The notes: generated from the letters alone by a model not told the origin. Positions 18,456-28,544 are shown, numbered from the stretch's first letter. The stretch: DNA of 64,000 nucleotides from Aliivibrio fischeri (GCA_038993745.2 CP160629.1:1922001-1986000), one strand, 5' to 3'. Numbers and translations: made by a program.

Positions 18456-19336
18456 ACCAAACAGCCCTTAGGCGTCACATTAAAATGGCGCTTAAACTCA
18501 CGACTAAATTGAGAAGTGCTGGTATATCCAACTAAATGAGCAGCGTCATTCACTCGTTTACCTTCTAACTGAATCAATTCTTTTGCTTTATTCAAACGTA
18601 CTTTTTTTAAATACTGCAATGGCGACTCTAGCGTGATTTTCCTAAATGCAGAGTGAAAAGCAGAAACACTCATGTTGGCTTCTTCCGCCAAATTTTGCAC
18701 AGTTAAGCTATTTGCATACGATTGATGCATCTTATTCATCGCTTTAGCAACACGAGCATACTGGCTATCATGATGCGCTAAATTAAATAATACGTGACCT
18801 TCTGGCCCAGTCAGCACTCGATACACAATCTCAGTTAATAATGCCTCTCCTAGCATTTTTGTATCTAGATCTGTATGTAATGCTGCCATTAATCGCTTAC
18901 AGCTCTCCAACATATCATTCGCCATTTTTACGGATGTTAATCCAAAGCCATCTGAAGAGGTTTGTATACAAGGTTGAAACTTTGCTTCTTCTAGCTCATT
19001 AACTAAACGGTGTAACAAAGCGGAATCCACATCAATACTTAAACCTAACAGCGGATCTCCATTTTCTGGGAATGCTTCGCACTCTAATGGCATCGGCACG
19101 CCCACCACTAAATAATCATCAGGGCCATAATGAACCGGCTGATTACCTATATAAATATTCTTATGACCTTTACCAAGAACAATAATCCCTGACTGATAAA
19201 CAAAAGGCTGACGTTGATTTCCTTTACTACTGCGATAAAACCACACGCCAGGAATAGCGGTTTCTTTAATACCTTCAAGATCATTAAATCCACAATGATC
19301 CGCATAACTTTGCATCAATTCGCCCAAAGACTTCAT
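18452..19336 (-). CDS. yqhC: AraC family activator, YqhC-like
   Basis: A 294-residue regulator with an AraC_N-type sensor domain (about 20-170) and a C-terminal double HTH (about 195-290, with LTVQNLAEEANMSVSAFHSAFRKIT and VNDAAHLVGYTSTSQFSREFKRHF). It is divergent from the yqhD-like alcohol dehydrogenase gene, with about 190 bases between. In E. coli the divergent neighbour YqhC activates yqhD in response to aldehydes, so the same pairing is inferred here. The symbol is assigned by position and family and not by a proven orthology. Confidence 0.78.
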   Translation of the reverse strand: MKSLGELMQSYADHCGFNDLEGIKETAIPGVWFYRSSKGNQRQPFVYQSGIIVLGKGHKNIYIGNQPVHYGPDDYLVVGVPMPLECEAFPENGDPLLGLSIDVDSALLHRLVNELEEAKFQPCIQTSSDGFGLTSVKMANDMLESCKRLMAALHTDLDTKMLGEALLTEIVYRVLTGPEGHVLFNLAHHDSQYARVAKAMNKMHQSYANSLTVQNLAEEANMSVSAFHSAFRKITLESPLQYLKKVRLNKAKELIQLEGKRVNDAAHLVGYTSTSQFSREFKRHFNVTPKGCLV

Positions 19337-19528
19337 TCATTATCCTTTATCTGATTAAGATCACATCTATTCAATTCTATTTAAAAAAATACGCTTAATT
19401 GTAGAAATAGGCAATAAAAAAGCAGGAATTCGCCTTTATAGATCGCATACCTGCTACTAATATGCACTTATTGAAATAATAAGCTCTAGAAAATAGAGCA
19501 TCCTTTTTGGAAGAAATGAGGTACAGCA

Positions 19529-20677
19529 ATGAAATTCTCTTACGTTAACCCTACTCTAATCCATTTTGGCCAAGGTCAAATCGAAGCTATCGCAACATCT
19601 ATTCCACAAGACCAAAAAGTGCTTGTCATTTATGGTGGCGGTTCTATTAAACACAATGGTGTTTACGATCAAGTTGTCGCTGCTTTATCCAATCATACAT
19701 GGCTTGAGTTTTCGGGCGTAGAACCAAATCCAACAGTAGAAACATTAGATAAAGCGGTCACTATCGCTAAAGAAGAAAACGTAGATTACATTCTTGCTGT
19801 TGGTGGTGGCTCAGTTATTGATGGTTCAAAATATGTTGCAGCAGCAACCAAATATGACGGTAATGGTTGGGATATCTTAATTGGTAAACACACAGTGACC
19901 GAAGCCGTTCCACTTGGTGCAATCTTAACCTTGCCAGCAACAGGCTCTGAGTCTAACTCTGGTGCTGTAATTACTCAAAAATCAACACAAACCAAACTGC
20001 CTTTCATGGCTTCAGCAGTACAACCAAAATTTGCGGTTCTTGATCCTGATTCAATGAAGACATTACCAGAACGCCAATTAATTAACGGGATTGTTGATGC
20101 TTGGGTTCATACTTGTGAGCAATATTTAACTATGCCAACTGGTGCAATGGTACAGGATGGCTATGCCGAAACCCTACTACGCAACTTACTGACTCTCGGT
20201 GCTCAATACGATGACCGTGACAATAATGAGTGGCGCTCAAACCTGATGTGGACAGCTAACCAAGCGCTAAATGGCTTGATTGGTACAGGTGTTCCTCACG
20301 ATTGGGCAACACATATGATTGGTCATGAGTTAACTGCGCTTTATAACGTAGATCACGCACGCTCTTTATCTATCGTTCAACCGTCTTTACTTCGTAATCA
20401 AATCGAAGCAAAACGAGCTAAATTAGAACAAATGGGTAAGAATGTATTTGGGCTTGTTTATACCGATGATTTAGCAGAACGTACTATCATTGAAATTGAA
20501 AACTTCTACCACAGCTTAAACTCTCCAACTGAATTAACCGAGCATGGTAATGATAAAGCATCTGCTATTGATGCTATTATCAAACAGCTTGAAGCTCATG
20601 GAATGGTTGCTTTAGGTGAACATCAAGCAATTACACCTGATGTATCACGTAAAATTCTTGAAGACGCTGTAAAATAA
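19529..20677 (+). CDS. yqhD: NADPH-dependent aldehyde reductase, iron-containing ADH family
   Basis: A 382-residue iron-type (group III) alcohol dehydrogenase, close in length to E. coli YqhD (387). The nucleotide-binding GGGSVIDGSKYVA is near residue 93. The metal ligands Asp and three His appear in VDAWVHTCEQY (~190), VPHDWATHMIGHEL (~262) and LYNVDHARSL. YqhD reduces toxic aldehydes from lipid peroxidation and glyoxal stress with NADPH. A small hairpin (GCTCTA-GAAAA-TAGAGC, 19483-19499) lies in the leader. The divergent AraC gene is the likely activator. Confidence 0.88.
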   Translation: MKFSYVNPTLIHFGQGQIEAIATSIPQDQKVLVIYGGGSIKHNGVYDQVVAALSNHTWLEFSGVEPNPTVETLDKAVTIAKEENVDYILAVGGGSVIDGSKYVAAATKYDGNGWDILIGKHTVTEAVPLGAILTLPATGSESNSGAVITQKSTQTKLPFMASAVQPKFAVLDPDSMKTLPERQLINGIVDAWVHTCEQYLTMPTGAMVQDGYAETLLRNLLTLGAQYDDRDNNEWRSNLMWTANQALNGLIGTGVPHDWATHMIGHELTALYNVDHARSLSIVQPSLLRNQIEAKRAKLEQMGKNVFGLVYTDDLAERTIIEIENFYHSLNSPTELTEHGNDKASAIDAIIKQLEAHGMVALGEHQAITPDVSRKILEDAVK

Positions 20678-20685
20678 CCATCTAA

Positions 20686-20726
20686 ATACTGACTCAGAAT
20701 GATATGTTCTGAGTCAGTATGATTTT
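20686..20726 (+). terminator. terminator after the yqhD-like gene
   Basis: A perfect 14-bp stem, ATACTGACTCAGAA at 20686-20699 with TTCTGAGTCAGTAT at 20707-20720, a 7-base loop and GATTTTAC after it. It sits between the convergent yqhD-like gene and the secreted protein gene. Confidence 0.75.
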
Positions 20727-20736
20727 ACAAACTAAC

Positions 20737-22041
20737 TTATTGTTGTTTAAAGAAATCGAAACCTGTTAAATGCTCAGCGAGTGCAGGCTCAGTAAGAACT
20801 TTATCCTGCTCAACATCGTATTTAATAAATCGAATACCATCTGATTGATAATCATCATATTGTTCACCATCAGGTCTCAACAAAATAAGAATCTTACCGT
20901 TTTCAAAATAATTTGAAGCCGCCGTAATGTCCCCTGCATAAGCTTCTAACGCTTTATTTCCCGTATCTTCCCATGTATCTGTTAATAAAATATGCCCATT
21001 TTCTGTCACAACCATACCAATATTGTCATCACTAGGATGATGGAACGCTGCAACAAACTTTTGATCTATATTTTTAAAAGTAACATCTGAAGAATATGGC
21101 GTTACAATAATCTCTTTATCTTGCTTTAAGTTATAAGTAAAAAAATGCATTTTATCTTGAGACTCAGAATAATAGCCCGCTGAAATAAAGTTTGCATCCT
21201 CACCCAGTTCTGGATAGTAATCAGAAATATTACGAGGACCGCTTAATAAACCATTTTCATCAGCGGTAATAAAGGTATCACCAGTGAGCTTTCCATAACC
21301 ACTGCCTTCGTTATCATGCCACCCTGCCCCATTCACTGTTCTTGAAATACTTTCAGCTATATATCCCGGATCAGGTAAATCTTTATATTTACTTAATGGG
21401 TACCATTTGGGTACAACCGTTCCCCAGTCAAAGGCTTGTGCAAAATTAACATTCTCATCTTTTGGTACGATGGAATTAAATAAATTACCAGCAAACCAAG
21501 CACAGTTACCATATAGCGTATATTTACCTCCATTCCAATCTTTTCCTATACCTAAAAATAACTTAGCGATCTCTTTACTCTCAACATATAACGACTCTTC
21601 TTTGTCCGCTATATCCTGCTTTATTTGTTGGTAGTTTTTATCTTCAATATGAACGCATTTTTGAAAACTAAATTCTCGACTGGCTTGGTTGCCATCGCTA
21701 CCAAATCCATATCCATCAAACTGAACTTTTCCTTCATCATCTTTATAAAAAAGATCCACCCATGTATGTCCAACAGCTCCAGAATCAGCCCACTGAACCA
21801 TTCTTTCTAATAATTGAACGATATTGTCATCAGGGTAATCGTGTTGAAATTGTTGATAAGTTTCTAATAAAGGAATTCGATTAGCTTTTCGATTTATTCG
21901 AATACACACTTGAGGATAACCAATATTAGGATCTCCCTCTAAAGCAACACGGTGCCCATTTCGATATTCATCGGCAGTGGCAACATTAGAAAAAAGAGCA
22001 AGGGAAAGTATAGTTGATGCTGTAATAATGGTTCGATTCAT
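20737..22041 (-). CDS. secreted protein of unknown function, possible permuted papain-like fold
   Basis: I do not recognise this 434-residue protein. It has a clear signal peptide (cleavage after SNVATA, residue ~23), so it is exported. In the first half, AVGHTWVDLFY (~93-103) and YGNCAWFAGNLFNS (~178-191) place a histidine before a cysteine at the start of a helix, the order found in circularly permuted NlpC/P60 (papain-like) enzymes. The second half (from about 260) contains repeating beta-rich segments that report values such as NFISAGYYSESQDKMHFF and GMVVTENGHILLTD, which looks like a beta-propeller or beta-sandwich. The enzymatic idea is inference. It is a single gene with a terminator on each side. 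Confidence 0.6.
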   Translation of the reverse strand: MNRTIITASTILSLALFSNVATADEYRNGHRVALEGDPNIGYPQVCIRINRKANRIPLLETYQQFQHDYPDDNIVQLLERMVQWADSGAVGHTWVDLFYKDDEGKVQFDGYGFGSDGNQASREFSFQKCVHIEDKNYQQIKQDIADKEESLYVESKEIAKLFLGIGKDWNGGKYTLYGNCAWFAGNLFNSIVPKDENVNFAQAFDWGTVVPKWYPLSKYKDLPDPGYIAESISRTVNGAGWHDNEGSGYGKLTGDTFITADENGLLSGPRNISDYYPELGEDANFISAGYYSESQDKMHFFTYNLKQDKEIIVTPYSSDVTFKNIDQKFVAAFHHPSDDNIGMVVTENGHILLTDTWEDTGNKALEAYAGDITAASNYFENGKILILLRPDGEQYDDYQSDGIRFIKYDVEQDKVLTEPALAEHLTGFDFFKQQ

Positions 22042-22139
22042 AATTAATCCTTAATATTATTAAGTCGCATCATTAGCCTATTTAATTATTTTTCGAAGGT
22101 CATAGAGATAATATTCAAAATGCAAATAATTAAGCATTT

Positions 22140-22161
22140 ATACCAATTTGATTAATTTTAA
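22140..22161. repeat. short dispersed repeat (ATACCAATT type)
   Basis: An AT-rich intergenic motif beginning ATACCAATTTGATTAA, similar in its opening to sequences at 26174, 46599 and 58074 in this window. It lies between the start of the secreted-protein gene and the terminator of the EamA gene. Confidence 0.4.
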
Positions 22162-22165
22162 ATAA

Positions 22166-22203
22166 AAAAAACCGCACCAATTAAATTGGTACGGTTTATT
22201 TTA
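22166..22203 (-). terminator. terminator after the EamA transporter gene
   Basis: AACCGCACCAATT pairs with AATTGGTACGGTT with a single mismatch around a very short AT loop, with A-runs before and T-runs after. On the minus strand it follows the EamA gene by about 20 bases. Confidence 0.75.
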
Positions 22204-22219
22204 ATTCTATCAATAAAGA

Positions 22220-23092
22220 TTATTTCTTCTTGCGTTCCCATTGTGTAATAAACGCAACAGAAGCAATAATAATAGCAGCACCTAACCATAAACGACCAGG
22301 TGGAACCCATCCAAATACCATCCAGCCTGCTAACACATTTAATGGCAATTTTGCATGATCAAAAGGCTGAACAAATGAAGCATCAGCAACTGAATACGCT
22401 TTTACAATTGCCCATTGCGCTAATGCTGTCATTACACCAGCACAAAACAGCAATAACCACACATTCATACCACTTGGGGTTTGCCATTCAGGTAGCGCTA
22501 ATAAAATATTAAATGGCGTAATCAGAACCAATAAATACACAACCATGGTCGATGGTGAATCGTTTGACGACATTTTCTTCACCATTAACGAATAACAAGC
22601 CCAAAAGAAAGCCGCACCAACAGGCAATAATGTTGCCCATGTAAAGCTATCAGACCATGGCTCTAGAATAATCATTGCACCAACAAAACCAGCTAAAGTC
22701 GCAAACCAACGAGCCGCTCCTACTTTCTCTTTTAAAAATAGACCAGAACCTATGGTTGCAAATAATGGAGACGTCATCAAAAGAGCGATACCTTGCCAAA
22801 TAGGAACAGGATAAGCAAGGGCCCACAGCCATAACTGAATGCCGATAACTGATAAGAATACACGCAGAGCATGCATACCAAAATGTTCAGTTCGAAGTGA
22901 ATTACGAAGACCCAATGTTCGTAGGTAAGGTAAAATAACAACCAAAGCAATAGCGTATTGAACCAAAGCAACCATGGTCGATGGAAGACCAAAATTCATA
23001 CTTACATATTGAGCAATACTGTTTACTATCGCAAAAGCAAGTCCTGCGGTAAGCATCCAAGAAGCGCCTTGAACCGGTTGATGTTGAGACAT
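22220..23092 (-). CDS. EamA (DMT) family transporter
   Basis: A 290-residue inner-membrane protein with about ten helices and two EamA repeats (roughly residues 10-138 and 150-285), typical of the drug/metabolite transporter superfamily. The ATG at 23090-23092 is chosen over a TTG three codons earlier. No residue pattern identifies the substrate: members export amino acids, metabolites or dyes. It stands alone between the unknown secreted protein and the aldehyde dehydrogenase, both on the same strand but separated by 85-180 bases. Confidence 0.85.
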   Translation of the reverse strand: MSQHQPVQGASWMLTAGLAFAIVNSIAQYVSMNFGLPSTMVALVQYAIALVVILPYLRTLGLRNSLRTEHFGMHALRVFLSVIGIQLWLWALAYPVPIWQGIALLMTSPLFATIGSGLFLKEKVGAARWFATLAGFVGAMIILEPWSDSFTWATLLPVGAAFFWACYSLMVKKMSSNDSPSTMVVYLLVLITPFNILLALPEWQTPSGMNVWLLLFCAGVMTALAQWAIVKAYSVADASFVQPFDHAKLPLNVLAGWMVFGWVPPGRLWLGAAIIIASVAFITQWERKKK

Positions 23093-23186
23093 AAAGGGCA
23101 ATTCACATTAAAAAAGGGAAGCAGATCATACGACTGTTCCCCTCATTTGCCAACTGCTAAACCACAACAAAAACCGACTAACTGGC

Positions 23187-24584
23187 CTATTTCATAAATT
23201 TTAAGCCTAATACTTTAAGCATTGACTTTTTATGCTTCAATAATAACCGTGCTCTTGGTAACCACGTTGGCGTTGATAACACGGTTTTAGCATGTGAAAA
23301 CGTAATAAAACCTTCTATGCCATGATAGCTTCCCATACCAGAATCACCGATTCCACCAAATGGGGCGTCATCAGCAGCAACATGCATCATAGTATCGTTG
23401 ATTGCCACACCACCACTGTGTGTATTTGCAATAATTTGTTTAATTAACAGCTTATCGGAAGACATCACATACAGAGCTAATGGTCTCGGTCTCTGCTTAA
23501 TATAATCAAATGCTTCTTCAATGACCTCATAGCCAATGATGGGTAAAATTGGTCCAAATATCTCTTCTTGCATCACTAGCATATCGTCATTAACGTCAGT
23601 AAGCAGGTGTGGCAAAAACGAACGTCCTTCGGATTGAACATCACACTCTATCGAAGTGAGCGTCGCTCCTTTTTCTTTAGCATCCGTAAGATACGATTCT
23701 AAACGTTCATACTGAGCTTGATTAATAATATGGCTGTATTCTCGTTTTCCTTTTTTTTCAGGGAACGCCTGTGAAAATCGACGAACATACAAAGAGATAA
23801 ACTTTTCGACCTTATTTTTAGGAATGAAGACATAATCAGGTGCTACGCATATTTGCCCTGCATTCATTGATTTTCCGAGCATAATGGCATCAACAGACGA
23901 TGTTAAATCCGCATCATCAGCGATAATAACAGGTGATTTCCCGCCAAGTTCAAGCGTAATAGGCGTAAGATTTTTTGCTGCTGCACTTGCTACCAGTTTC
24001 CCCACTTGAGTTGAGCCCGTAAATAATAAGTGATTAAAAGGTAACTGAGAGAATTCAGCAGCCACATCAGCGGCGCCTTCAATGATGCATACATGCTCAG
24101 ATAAATCGGAAAAGACTCGACGGAGTACTTGATTGGTTTCTGGCGTATATTCACTCAATTTCACCATCACTCTATTACCTGCTGCGATAGCTGTAACAAT
24201 TGGCGCTATACTTAAATAGATTGGAAAATTCCAAGGAACAATAACGCCTATCACGCCTAAAGGTTGGTAAACGACTTGTAATCTTGATGGAGAAAGCAAT
24301 AAACCAGCACTTCGTTTTTGGGGTTTTAACCACTTTGATAAACGTTTGGTCGTGTAATTAATATGCTGAATTGACGGCATTAAATCACAAATAGTGGAGT
24401 CAAAATGACTTCGATATCCATAATCTTTTTCTAATGCGCTCGTTATATTTTCTTTTTCAGATAATAAAGCCTGTTTTAATTGGCCAAGCAGCAACAATCG
24501 CTCATCTTTTGATGAATTCGGCGATGCTTGATACGCGTGTTTAAGCTGTTCAAATTGATCTAGCAAATTAGCAACACTACTCAT
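23187..24584 (-). CDS. coniferyl-aldehyde-dehydrogenase-like aldehyde dehydrogenase
   Basis: A 465-residue NAD(P)-dependent aldehyde dehydrogenase. The start at 24582-24584 (MSSVANLLDQFEQ) fits the family. An upstream in-frame extension adds 19 unrelated residues. Motifs are VIVPWNFPIYLS (~113), FTGSTQVGK (~196), ELGGKSPVI with the general-base glutamate (~218), and the nucleophilic cysteine in MNAGQICVAPDYV (~252). It resembles the CALDH group (short aldehyde dehydrogenases with a hydrophobic C-terminus, here LLLKHKKSMLKVLGLKFM, which may attach to membrane). It probably oxidises medium- or long-chain or aromatic aldehydes. Confidence 0.87.
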   Translation of the reverse strand: MSSVANLLDQFEQLKHAYQASPNSSKDERLLLLGQLKQALLSEKENITSALEKDYGYRSHFDSTICDLMPSIQHINYTTKRLSKWLKPQKRSAGLLLSPSRLQVVYQPLGVIGVIVPWNFPIYLSIAPIVTAIAAGNRVMVKLSEYTPETNQVLRRVFSDLSEHVCIIEGAADVAAEFSQLPFNHLLFTGSTQVGKLVASAAAKNLTPITLELGGKSPVIIADDADLTSSVDAIMLGKSMNAGQICVAPDYVFIPKNKVEKFISLYVRRFSQAFPEKKGKREYSHIINQAQYERLESYLTDAKEKGATLTSIECDVQSEGRSFLPHLLTDVNDDMLVMQEEIFGPILPIIGYEVIEEAFDYIKQRPRPLALYVMSSDKLLIKQIIANTHSGGVAINDTMMHVAADDAPFGGIGDSGMGSYHGIEGFITFSHAKTVLSTPTWLPRARLLLKHKKSMLKVLGLKFMK

Positions 24585-24820
24585 ATTGTTATTCCATTCA
24601 ACAAAGTGGTTTTCATTATAACAATCCGTATACATGAACAAAATAATACAAATATAACTGTGTGTTCTTGCTCTATATTCTCTTATATATAAGCGAATTA
24701 ATTCAGTAATATCTGCATAAATAATGTCGAGTTAATATCTAGAATTGCTATAAACCATTGATCTTTTTGTAGCAAGCCTGTAATGATATAGAGGTAGAAA
24801 TAACTTCGAGAACAATAATA

Positions 24821-26167
24821 ATGAATAAAACGAATGAAATTACTCTATCCCCTCACTGGGAAGATCGTATAAGCAACGAACAAAAGTTACGTCGTAATGA
24901 TCAGCGCAGCGTTTTTCAACGAGATCGTGCTCGTATTCTTCACTCTGCCGCTTTTCGCCGCCTTCAAGCTAAAACTCAAGTGCACGGCCCAGGTAGTGCC
25001 AATGACTTTTATCGCACTCGATTAACCCATTCTCTTGAGGTCTCTCAAATAGGTACAGGGGTTGTCGCACAGTTAAAGCTTAGACAGCCTGAGTTTCGTG
25101 CCCTTTTAACCTCAACTAGCTTAATGGAAAGCATTTGTTTGGCTCATGATATTGGCCACCCACCTTTTGGTCATGGTGGCGAAATCGCTCTAAATTATAT
25201 GATGCGTGATCATGGTGGTTTTGAAGGTAATGGGCAAACTCTACGAATTTTAAGCAAGTTAGAACCCTATACTGAGCATTTCGGTATGAACTTAGCCAGA
25301 AGAACCTTGTTAGGGGTTTTAAAATACCCTGCATTTCTTGATCAAGTTCATTCAACAGAACGCCCACAAGAAGTAACTAATGTTCGTCATTTAAAATCCA
25401 TAGATTGGCATCCACCCAAAGGGGTTTATCGTGATGATGCTGATATTTTAAATTGGATTTTAAAACCGCTATCGGACGTCGATAAAGCGCTATTTTCTAC
25501 TTTCCGTTTTCAACAAGACAGTCAAAATACGCACCGTAAAACTCGCTTTAAATCTATAGATTGTTCCATCATGGAACTCGCTGATGATATTGCTTATGGC
25601 GTTCATGACCTAGAAGATGCCATTGTGATGGGAATTGTTACTCGTAATCAGTGGCAAGAATCAGTAGCGAGTAAATTAGCAGAATGTGGTGATGAGTGGT
25701 TTGAAGCAAATATTGAAACCATCAGCGATAAACTATTTTCAGGCTTACAGTATCAACGTAAAGACGGCATCGGCAGTATCGTAAATGCGCTATTAACATC
25801 GATTACCATTAAACCGACCACCTTTAATGATGAAGCAGAGTTTGAATCTGAATTGCTGCGTTGGAATGCTTTTTTAAGTCCTTCTATGAGTTATGCCTTA
25901 GAAGTATTGAAAAAGTTTGTTGGGCAATTCGTAATTCACAACTCTGAAATGCAGCGTATTGAATATAAAGGCCAACAAATAGTCATGGAGATATTTGATG
26001 CTCTCAATTCAGATCCTGAACGCTTGTTACCAGAAAACGACAAAAGAGAATGGAGAGAAGCGAAAGAATCTGGTGCTAATGCACACCGTGTAATTGCTGA
26101 TTATATCGCTGGCATGACCGATGGCTATGCTCAGCGTTTATATAATCAACTCTTTGTTCCGATTTAA
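24821..26167 (+). CDS. dgt: dGTPase-like dNTP triphosphohydrolase
   Basis: An HD-domain triphosphohydrolase of 448 residues that removes triphosphate from dGTP or other dNTPs. The metal-binding residues are visible: [14 protein letters not shown] (first His, ~68), [17 protein letters not shown] (HD pair, ~109) and [17 protein letters not shown] (distal Asp, ~255). The length is that of the dGTPase-like type 2 subfamily in Vibrio rather than E. coli Dgt (505). Such enzymes tune dNTP pools and some limit phage. It is a single gene, convergent with tapT. Confidence 0.87.
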   Translation: MNKTNEITLSPHWEDRISNEQKLRRNDQRSVFQRDRARILHSAAFRRLQAKTQVHGPGSANDFYRTRLTHSLEVSQIGTGVVAQLKLRQPEFRALLTSTSLMESICLAHDIGHPPFGHGGEIALNYMMRDHGGFEGNGQTLRILSKLEPYTEHFGMNLARRTLLGVLKYPAFLDQVHSTERPQEVTNVRHLKSIDWHPPKGVYRDDADILNWILKPLSDVDKALFSTFRFQQDSQNTHRKTRFKSIDCSIMELADDIAYGVHDLEDAIVMGIVTRNQWQESVASKLAECGDEWFEANIETISDKLFSGLQYQRKDGIGSIVNALLTSITIKPTTFNDEAEFESELLRWNAFLSPSMSYALEVLKKFVGQFVIHNSEMQRIEYKGQQIVMEIFDALNSDPERLLPENDKREWREAKESGANAHRVIADYIAGMTDGYAQRLYNQLFVPI

Positions 26168-26173
26168 GAATCA

Positions 26174-26219
26174 ATACCACTTCATATAAGTATTAATATT
26201 TACTTGCTTGGATTGATAT
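26174..26219. repeat. short dispersed repeat (ATACCA type) between dgt and tapT
   Basis: An AT-rich, partly palindromic sequence beginning ATACCACTTCATATAAG, with AAGTA and TTACTT arms. It shares its opening with other intergenic sites in the window (22140, 46599, 58074). It may also act as a weak terminator for the two convergent genes. Confidence 0.35.
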
Positions 26220-26227
26220 ATTACAAG

Positions 26228-26851
26228 CTATGAACGGTAGTTCTTCTCAAATACACCTTCTGGCATTTGGCTAATATGAAACTCAATCATGTTATCAAAT
26301 GCCGTTAAAATCGAATCAAATTTTTCAACATTATTTGACGCCACACAATCATTATCTAGCTGAGTTAAAATGTGGTATCCCGCTTCCGCTGTTGATAATG
26401 CATTGTCTTTTGGCGCTTTACGAACTCGATAATTACCAGATAAATCGGTGTTTAAATGCACCTTAGGTAAGGAATGCAAATTGGTGGATAACTGCCACAT
26501 TTTATATGCTTTTTTCCACGTACCATCTAATAGAATAACGCGTTGTTTCTTTTGAAGAAGAGCTTTATCTGTACCAATAGCTTGGCTTTCATTATCTAAA
26601 AACAACACTTGATGATGATAGCTATCGTCAGCTAATAATTGGTTTAACTCAGAATGTTCTGAAAAATTCTCACCGATAAAAGTACGACAATTCGCCAAAC
26701 TTAAAGATAAAATTTTCGCTGTTCCTAATGGGCGCTTAGCTTCTGTTGGATGCTGTAGTATGATTAATTCAATATCCGTGGTGATGGGTGTGATCCACTC
26801 ACATATACAGGCTTTTTTTGTTTTTAAACATTGAAGACAAAATCGAATCAC
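26228..26851 (-). CDS. tapT: tRNA-uridine aminocarboxypropyltransferase (DTW domain)
   Basis: A 207-residue DTW-domain protein of the TapT (YfiP) family, which installs the 3-amino-3-carboxypropyl group on uridine 47 of tRNA from S-adenosylmethionine. The N-terminal zinc-like cluster CLQCLKTKKACICEW and the family segments ILQHPTEAKRPLGTAKI (~33-49), LDGTWKKAYKM (the DTW-related motif, ~110) and YRVRKAPKDNALSTAEA (~140) are all present. It is head-to-head with the rhombosortase gene, only 13 bases apart, so the two promoters must overlap the opposite coding ends. Confidence 0.87.
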   Translation of the reverse strand: MIRFCLQCLKTKKACICEWITPITTDIELIILQHPTEAKRPLGTAKILSLSLANCRTFIGENFSEHSELNQLLADDSYHHQVLFLDNESQAIGTDKALLQKKQRVILLDGTWKKAYKMWQLSTNLHSLPKVHLNTDLSGNYRVRKAPKDNALSTAEAGYHILTQLDNDCVASNNVEKFDSILTAFDNMIEFHISQMPEGVFEKNYRS

Positions 26852-26864
26852 AAGGAACCTTTAC

Positions 26865-27428
26865 TTGTTTAAATTATTACTTCCCATTCTAATTGGGCTT
26901 GGTATTGCTCAATTTAGTATGGTATCGGATATATTGGTATGGGATCGCTATCTGATAGAACATGGCGAGCTTTGGCGTATCGTAACAGGGAACTTTACCC
27001 ATACGAATCTAGCACATTTAATAATGAATGCTGCTGCACTCGTCCTTTTTAGTTATATTTTTAAAGAGTTACTTACCCTTAAAAAATTATCGATTTTACT
27101 GTTTTCTATCAGTTTACTAACTGGACTAGCACTACTCTTTACGCCAATACAAGCTTATGTTGGACTCTCAGGCGTATTACACGGGCTGTTTGTTTGGGCT
27201 GCCATCGAAGACATAAAAAATAAACGTCAAACCGGATGGTTACTGCTGCTAGGTGTAATTGCTAAAATCAGTTGGGAGCACTATTTTGGAGCCAGTGCAT
27301 CAACCATCTCATTAATAAATGCAAAAGTAGCAACAGAAGCGCATCTATTTGGAGTAATCGCAGGCGGACTACTCCAAATTCCAGCTCTATTTCTCAAAAC
27401 TAATAAAGCTTCTGACGGCCTAAAATAG
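26865..27428 (+). CDS. rrtA: rhombosortase
   Basis: A 187-residue rhomboid-like membrane protease with about six helices. The catalytic serine is in [13 protein letters not shown] (~107) and the histidine in [13 protein letters not shown] (~165). [16 protein letters not shown] is the typical rhomboid first-loop motif. Rhombosortases process proteins with a C-terminal GlyGly-CTERM tail. No such substrate is encoded in this window. The start is a TTG with AAGGAA 8 bases upstream. The last 29 bases overlap the convergent recR. Confidence 0.84.
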   Translation: MFKLLLPILIGLGIAQFSMVSDILVWDRYLIEHGELWRIVTGNFTHTNLAHLIMNAAALVLFSYIFKELLTLKKLSILLFSISLLTGLALLFTPIQAYVGLSGVLHGLFVWAAIEDIKNKRQTGWLLLLGVIAKISWEHYFGASASTISLINAKVATEAHLFGVIAGGLLQIPALFLKTNKASDGLK

Positions 27429-28002
27429 AGTGAGATAACGTTGTACCATCAACTAATTCTAATTCACCGCCCATTGGAACACCATGTGCTATTCGACTAG
27501 CAGGTACTTGGTGCTCTTGGCAAAGCTCAGCAATATAGTGTGCCGTTGCTTCCCCCTCAACCGTTGGGTTAGTTGCAAGAATAACTTCTTTGATATCACC
27601 ACGATTCAAACGATGATCTAATAAATCTAAACCAATATCGCTTGGACCAATACCATCCAGTGGCGATAAATGTCCCATTAGTACAAAGTAACGCCCAGAA
27701 AACTGCCCTGTTGCTTCTACTGCAACAATATCTGCAGGACTTTCAACAATACACATTTCACCACTTGCTTGACGCTTTGGATTCAAACAAATAGCGCAGG
27801 TATCTTCCTCAGTAAATGTTCGACATTCCGAGCAATGACCAATCTCAGACATCGCTTGAGAAAGAGCATCAGCTAACTGCATTCCCCCTTGGCGATTACG
27901 TTGAAGCAAGTGAAAAGCCATTCGCTGAGCTGATTTTGGGCCAACGCCTGGTAGGCATCGTAATGATTCCATTAATTGTTCTAGTAAACCACTGGTTCGC
28001 AT
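27400..28002 (-). CDS. recR: recombination mediator protein RecR
   Basis: A 200-residue protein that loads RecA at gaps with RecF and RecO. It shows the HhH region [17 protein letters not shown] (~17-33), the four-cysteine zinc finger [16 protein letters not shown] (~57-72), the Toprim acidic residues ([16 protein letters not shown]) and the C-terminal Walker-like segment [18 protein letters not shown]. It lies downstream of ybaB and dnaX on the same strand, the common dnaX-ybaB-recR order, with a hairpin between ybaB and recR. Confidence 0.95.
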   Translation of the reverse strand: MRTSGLLEQLMESLRCLPGVGPKSAQRMAFHLLQRNRQGGMQLADALSQAMSEIGHCSECRTFTEEDTCAICLNPKRQASGEMCIVESPADIVAVEATGQFSGRYFVLMGHLSPLDGIGPSDIGLDLLDHRLNRGDIKEVILATNPTVEGEATAHYIAELCQEHQVPASRIAHGVPMGGELELVDGTTLSHSILGRQKLY

Positions 28003-28028
28003 AGTTTCTTATATTCCTAAAAAGAAAA

Positions 28029-28056
28029 AGGCAGCCACTGAGCCGCCTAATTATTC
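28029..28056 (-). terminator. hairpin after ybaB
   Basis: On the minus strand GGCGGC-TCAGTG-GCTGCC forms a six-pair stem with one G-U pair, followed by CTTTTTC. It lies in the gap between ybaB and recR and may give partial termination within the operon. Confidence 0.5.
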
Positions 28057-28103
28057 CAAGACTAATAATGCGTTATTAATCTCAGCTTTATCATAAAGAT
28101 AAA

Positions 28104-28439
28104 TTAGAATGGCATTTTAAAGCCCGGTGGCATTTGCATTCCACCAGTTACACTTGCCATTTTTTCTTTTTGTGTTTCTTCAATGCGACGAGATGCATCA
28201 TTGAACGCAGCTGCGATCAAATCTTCTAGCATTTCTTTTTCGTCTTCTTCCATTAGGCTTGGATCGATTTCAACACGACGAACACTATGAGAACCAGTGA
28301 TAGTTACTTTAACTAGACCAGCACCTGACTCACCAGTTACTTCCATGTTTGCGATTTCTTCTTGCATCTTCTGCATGCGATCTTGCATTTGCTGGGCTTG
28401 CTTCATCAAGTTGCCCATGCCGCCTTTACCACCGAACAT
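28104..28439 (-). CDS. ybaB: YbaB/EbfC family nucleoid-associated protein
   Basis: A 111-residue DNA-binding protein. [21 protein letters not shown] at the start, the [16 protein letters not shown] core and a C-terminus ending in [13 protein letters not shown] are typical of the family. It binds DNA as a dimer and may shape the nucleoid or aid recombination. It lies between dnaX and recR, its usual place in gammaproteobacteria. Confidence 0.94.
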   Translation of the reverse strand: MFGGKGGMGNLMKQAQQMQDRMQKMQEEIANMEVTGESGAGLVKVTITGSHSVRRVEIDPSLMEEDEKEMLEDLIAAAFNDASRRIEETQKEKMASVTGGMQMPPGFKMPF

Positions 28440-28544
28440 AATTATTCTCTCTTAAGTTTACTTCTTTGTTACTAAAAAAATGGGGGTTAAATTTTTGTTT
28501 TCAACCCACTCTAAATTTTAAATTAGATTGTATGAACGCTTATG

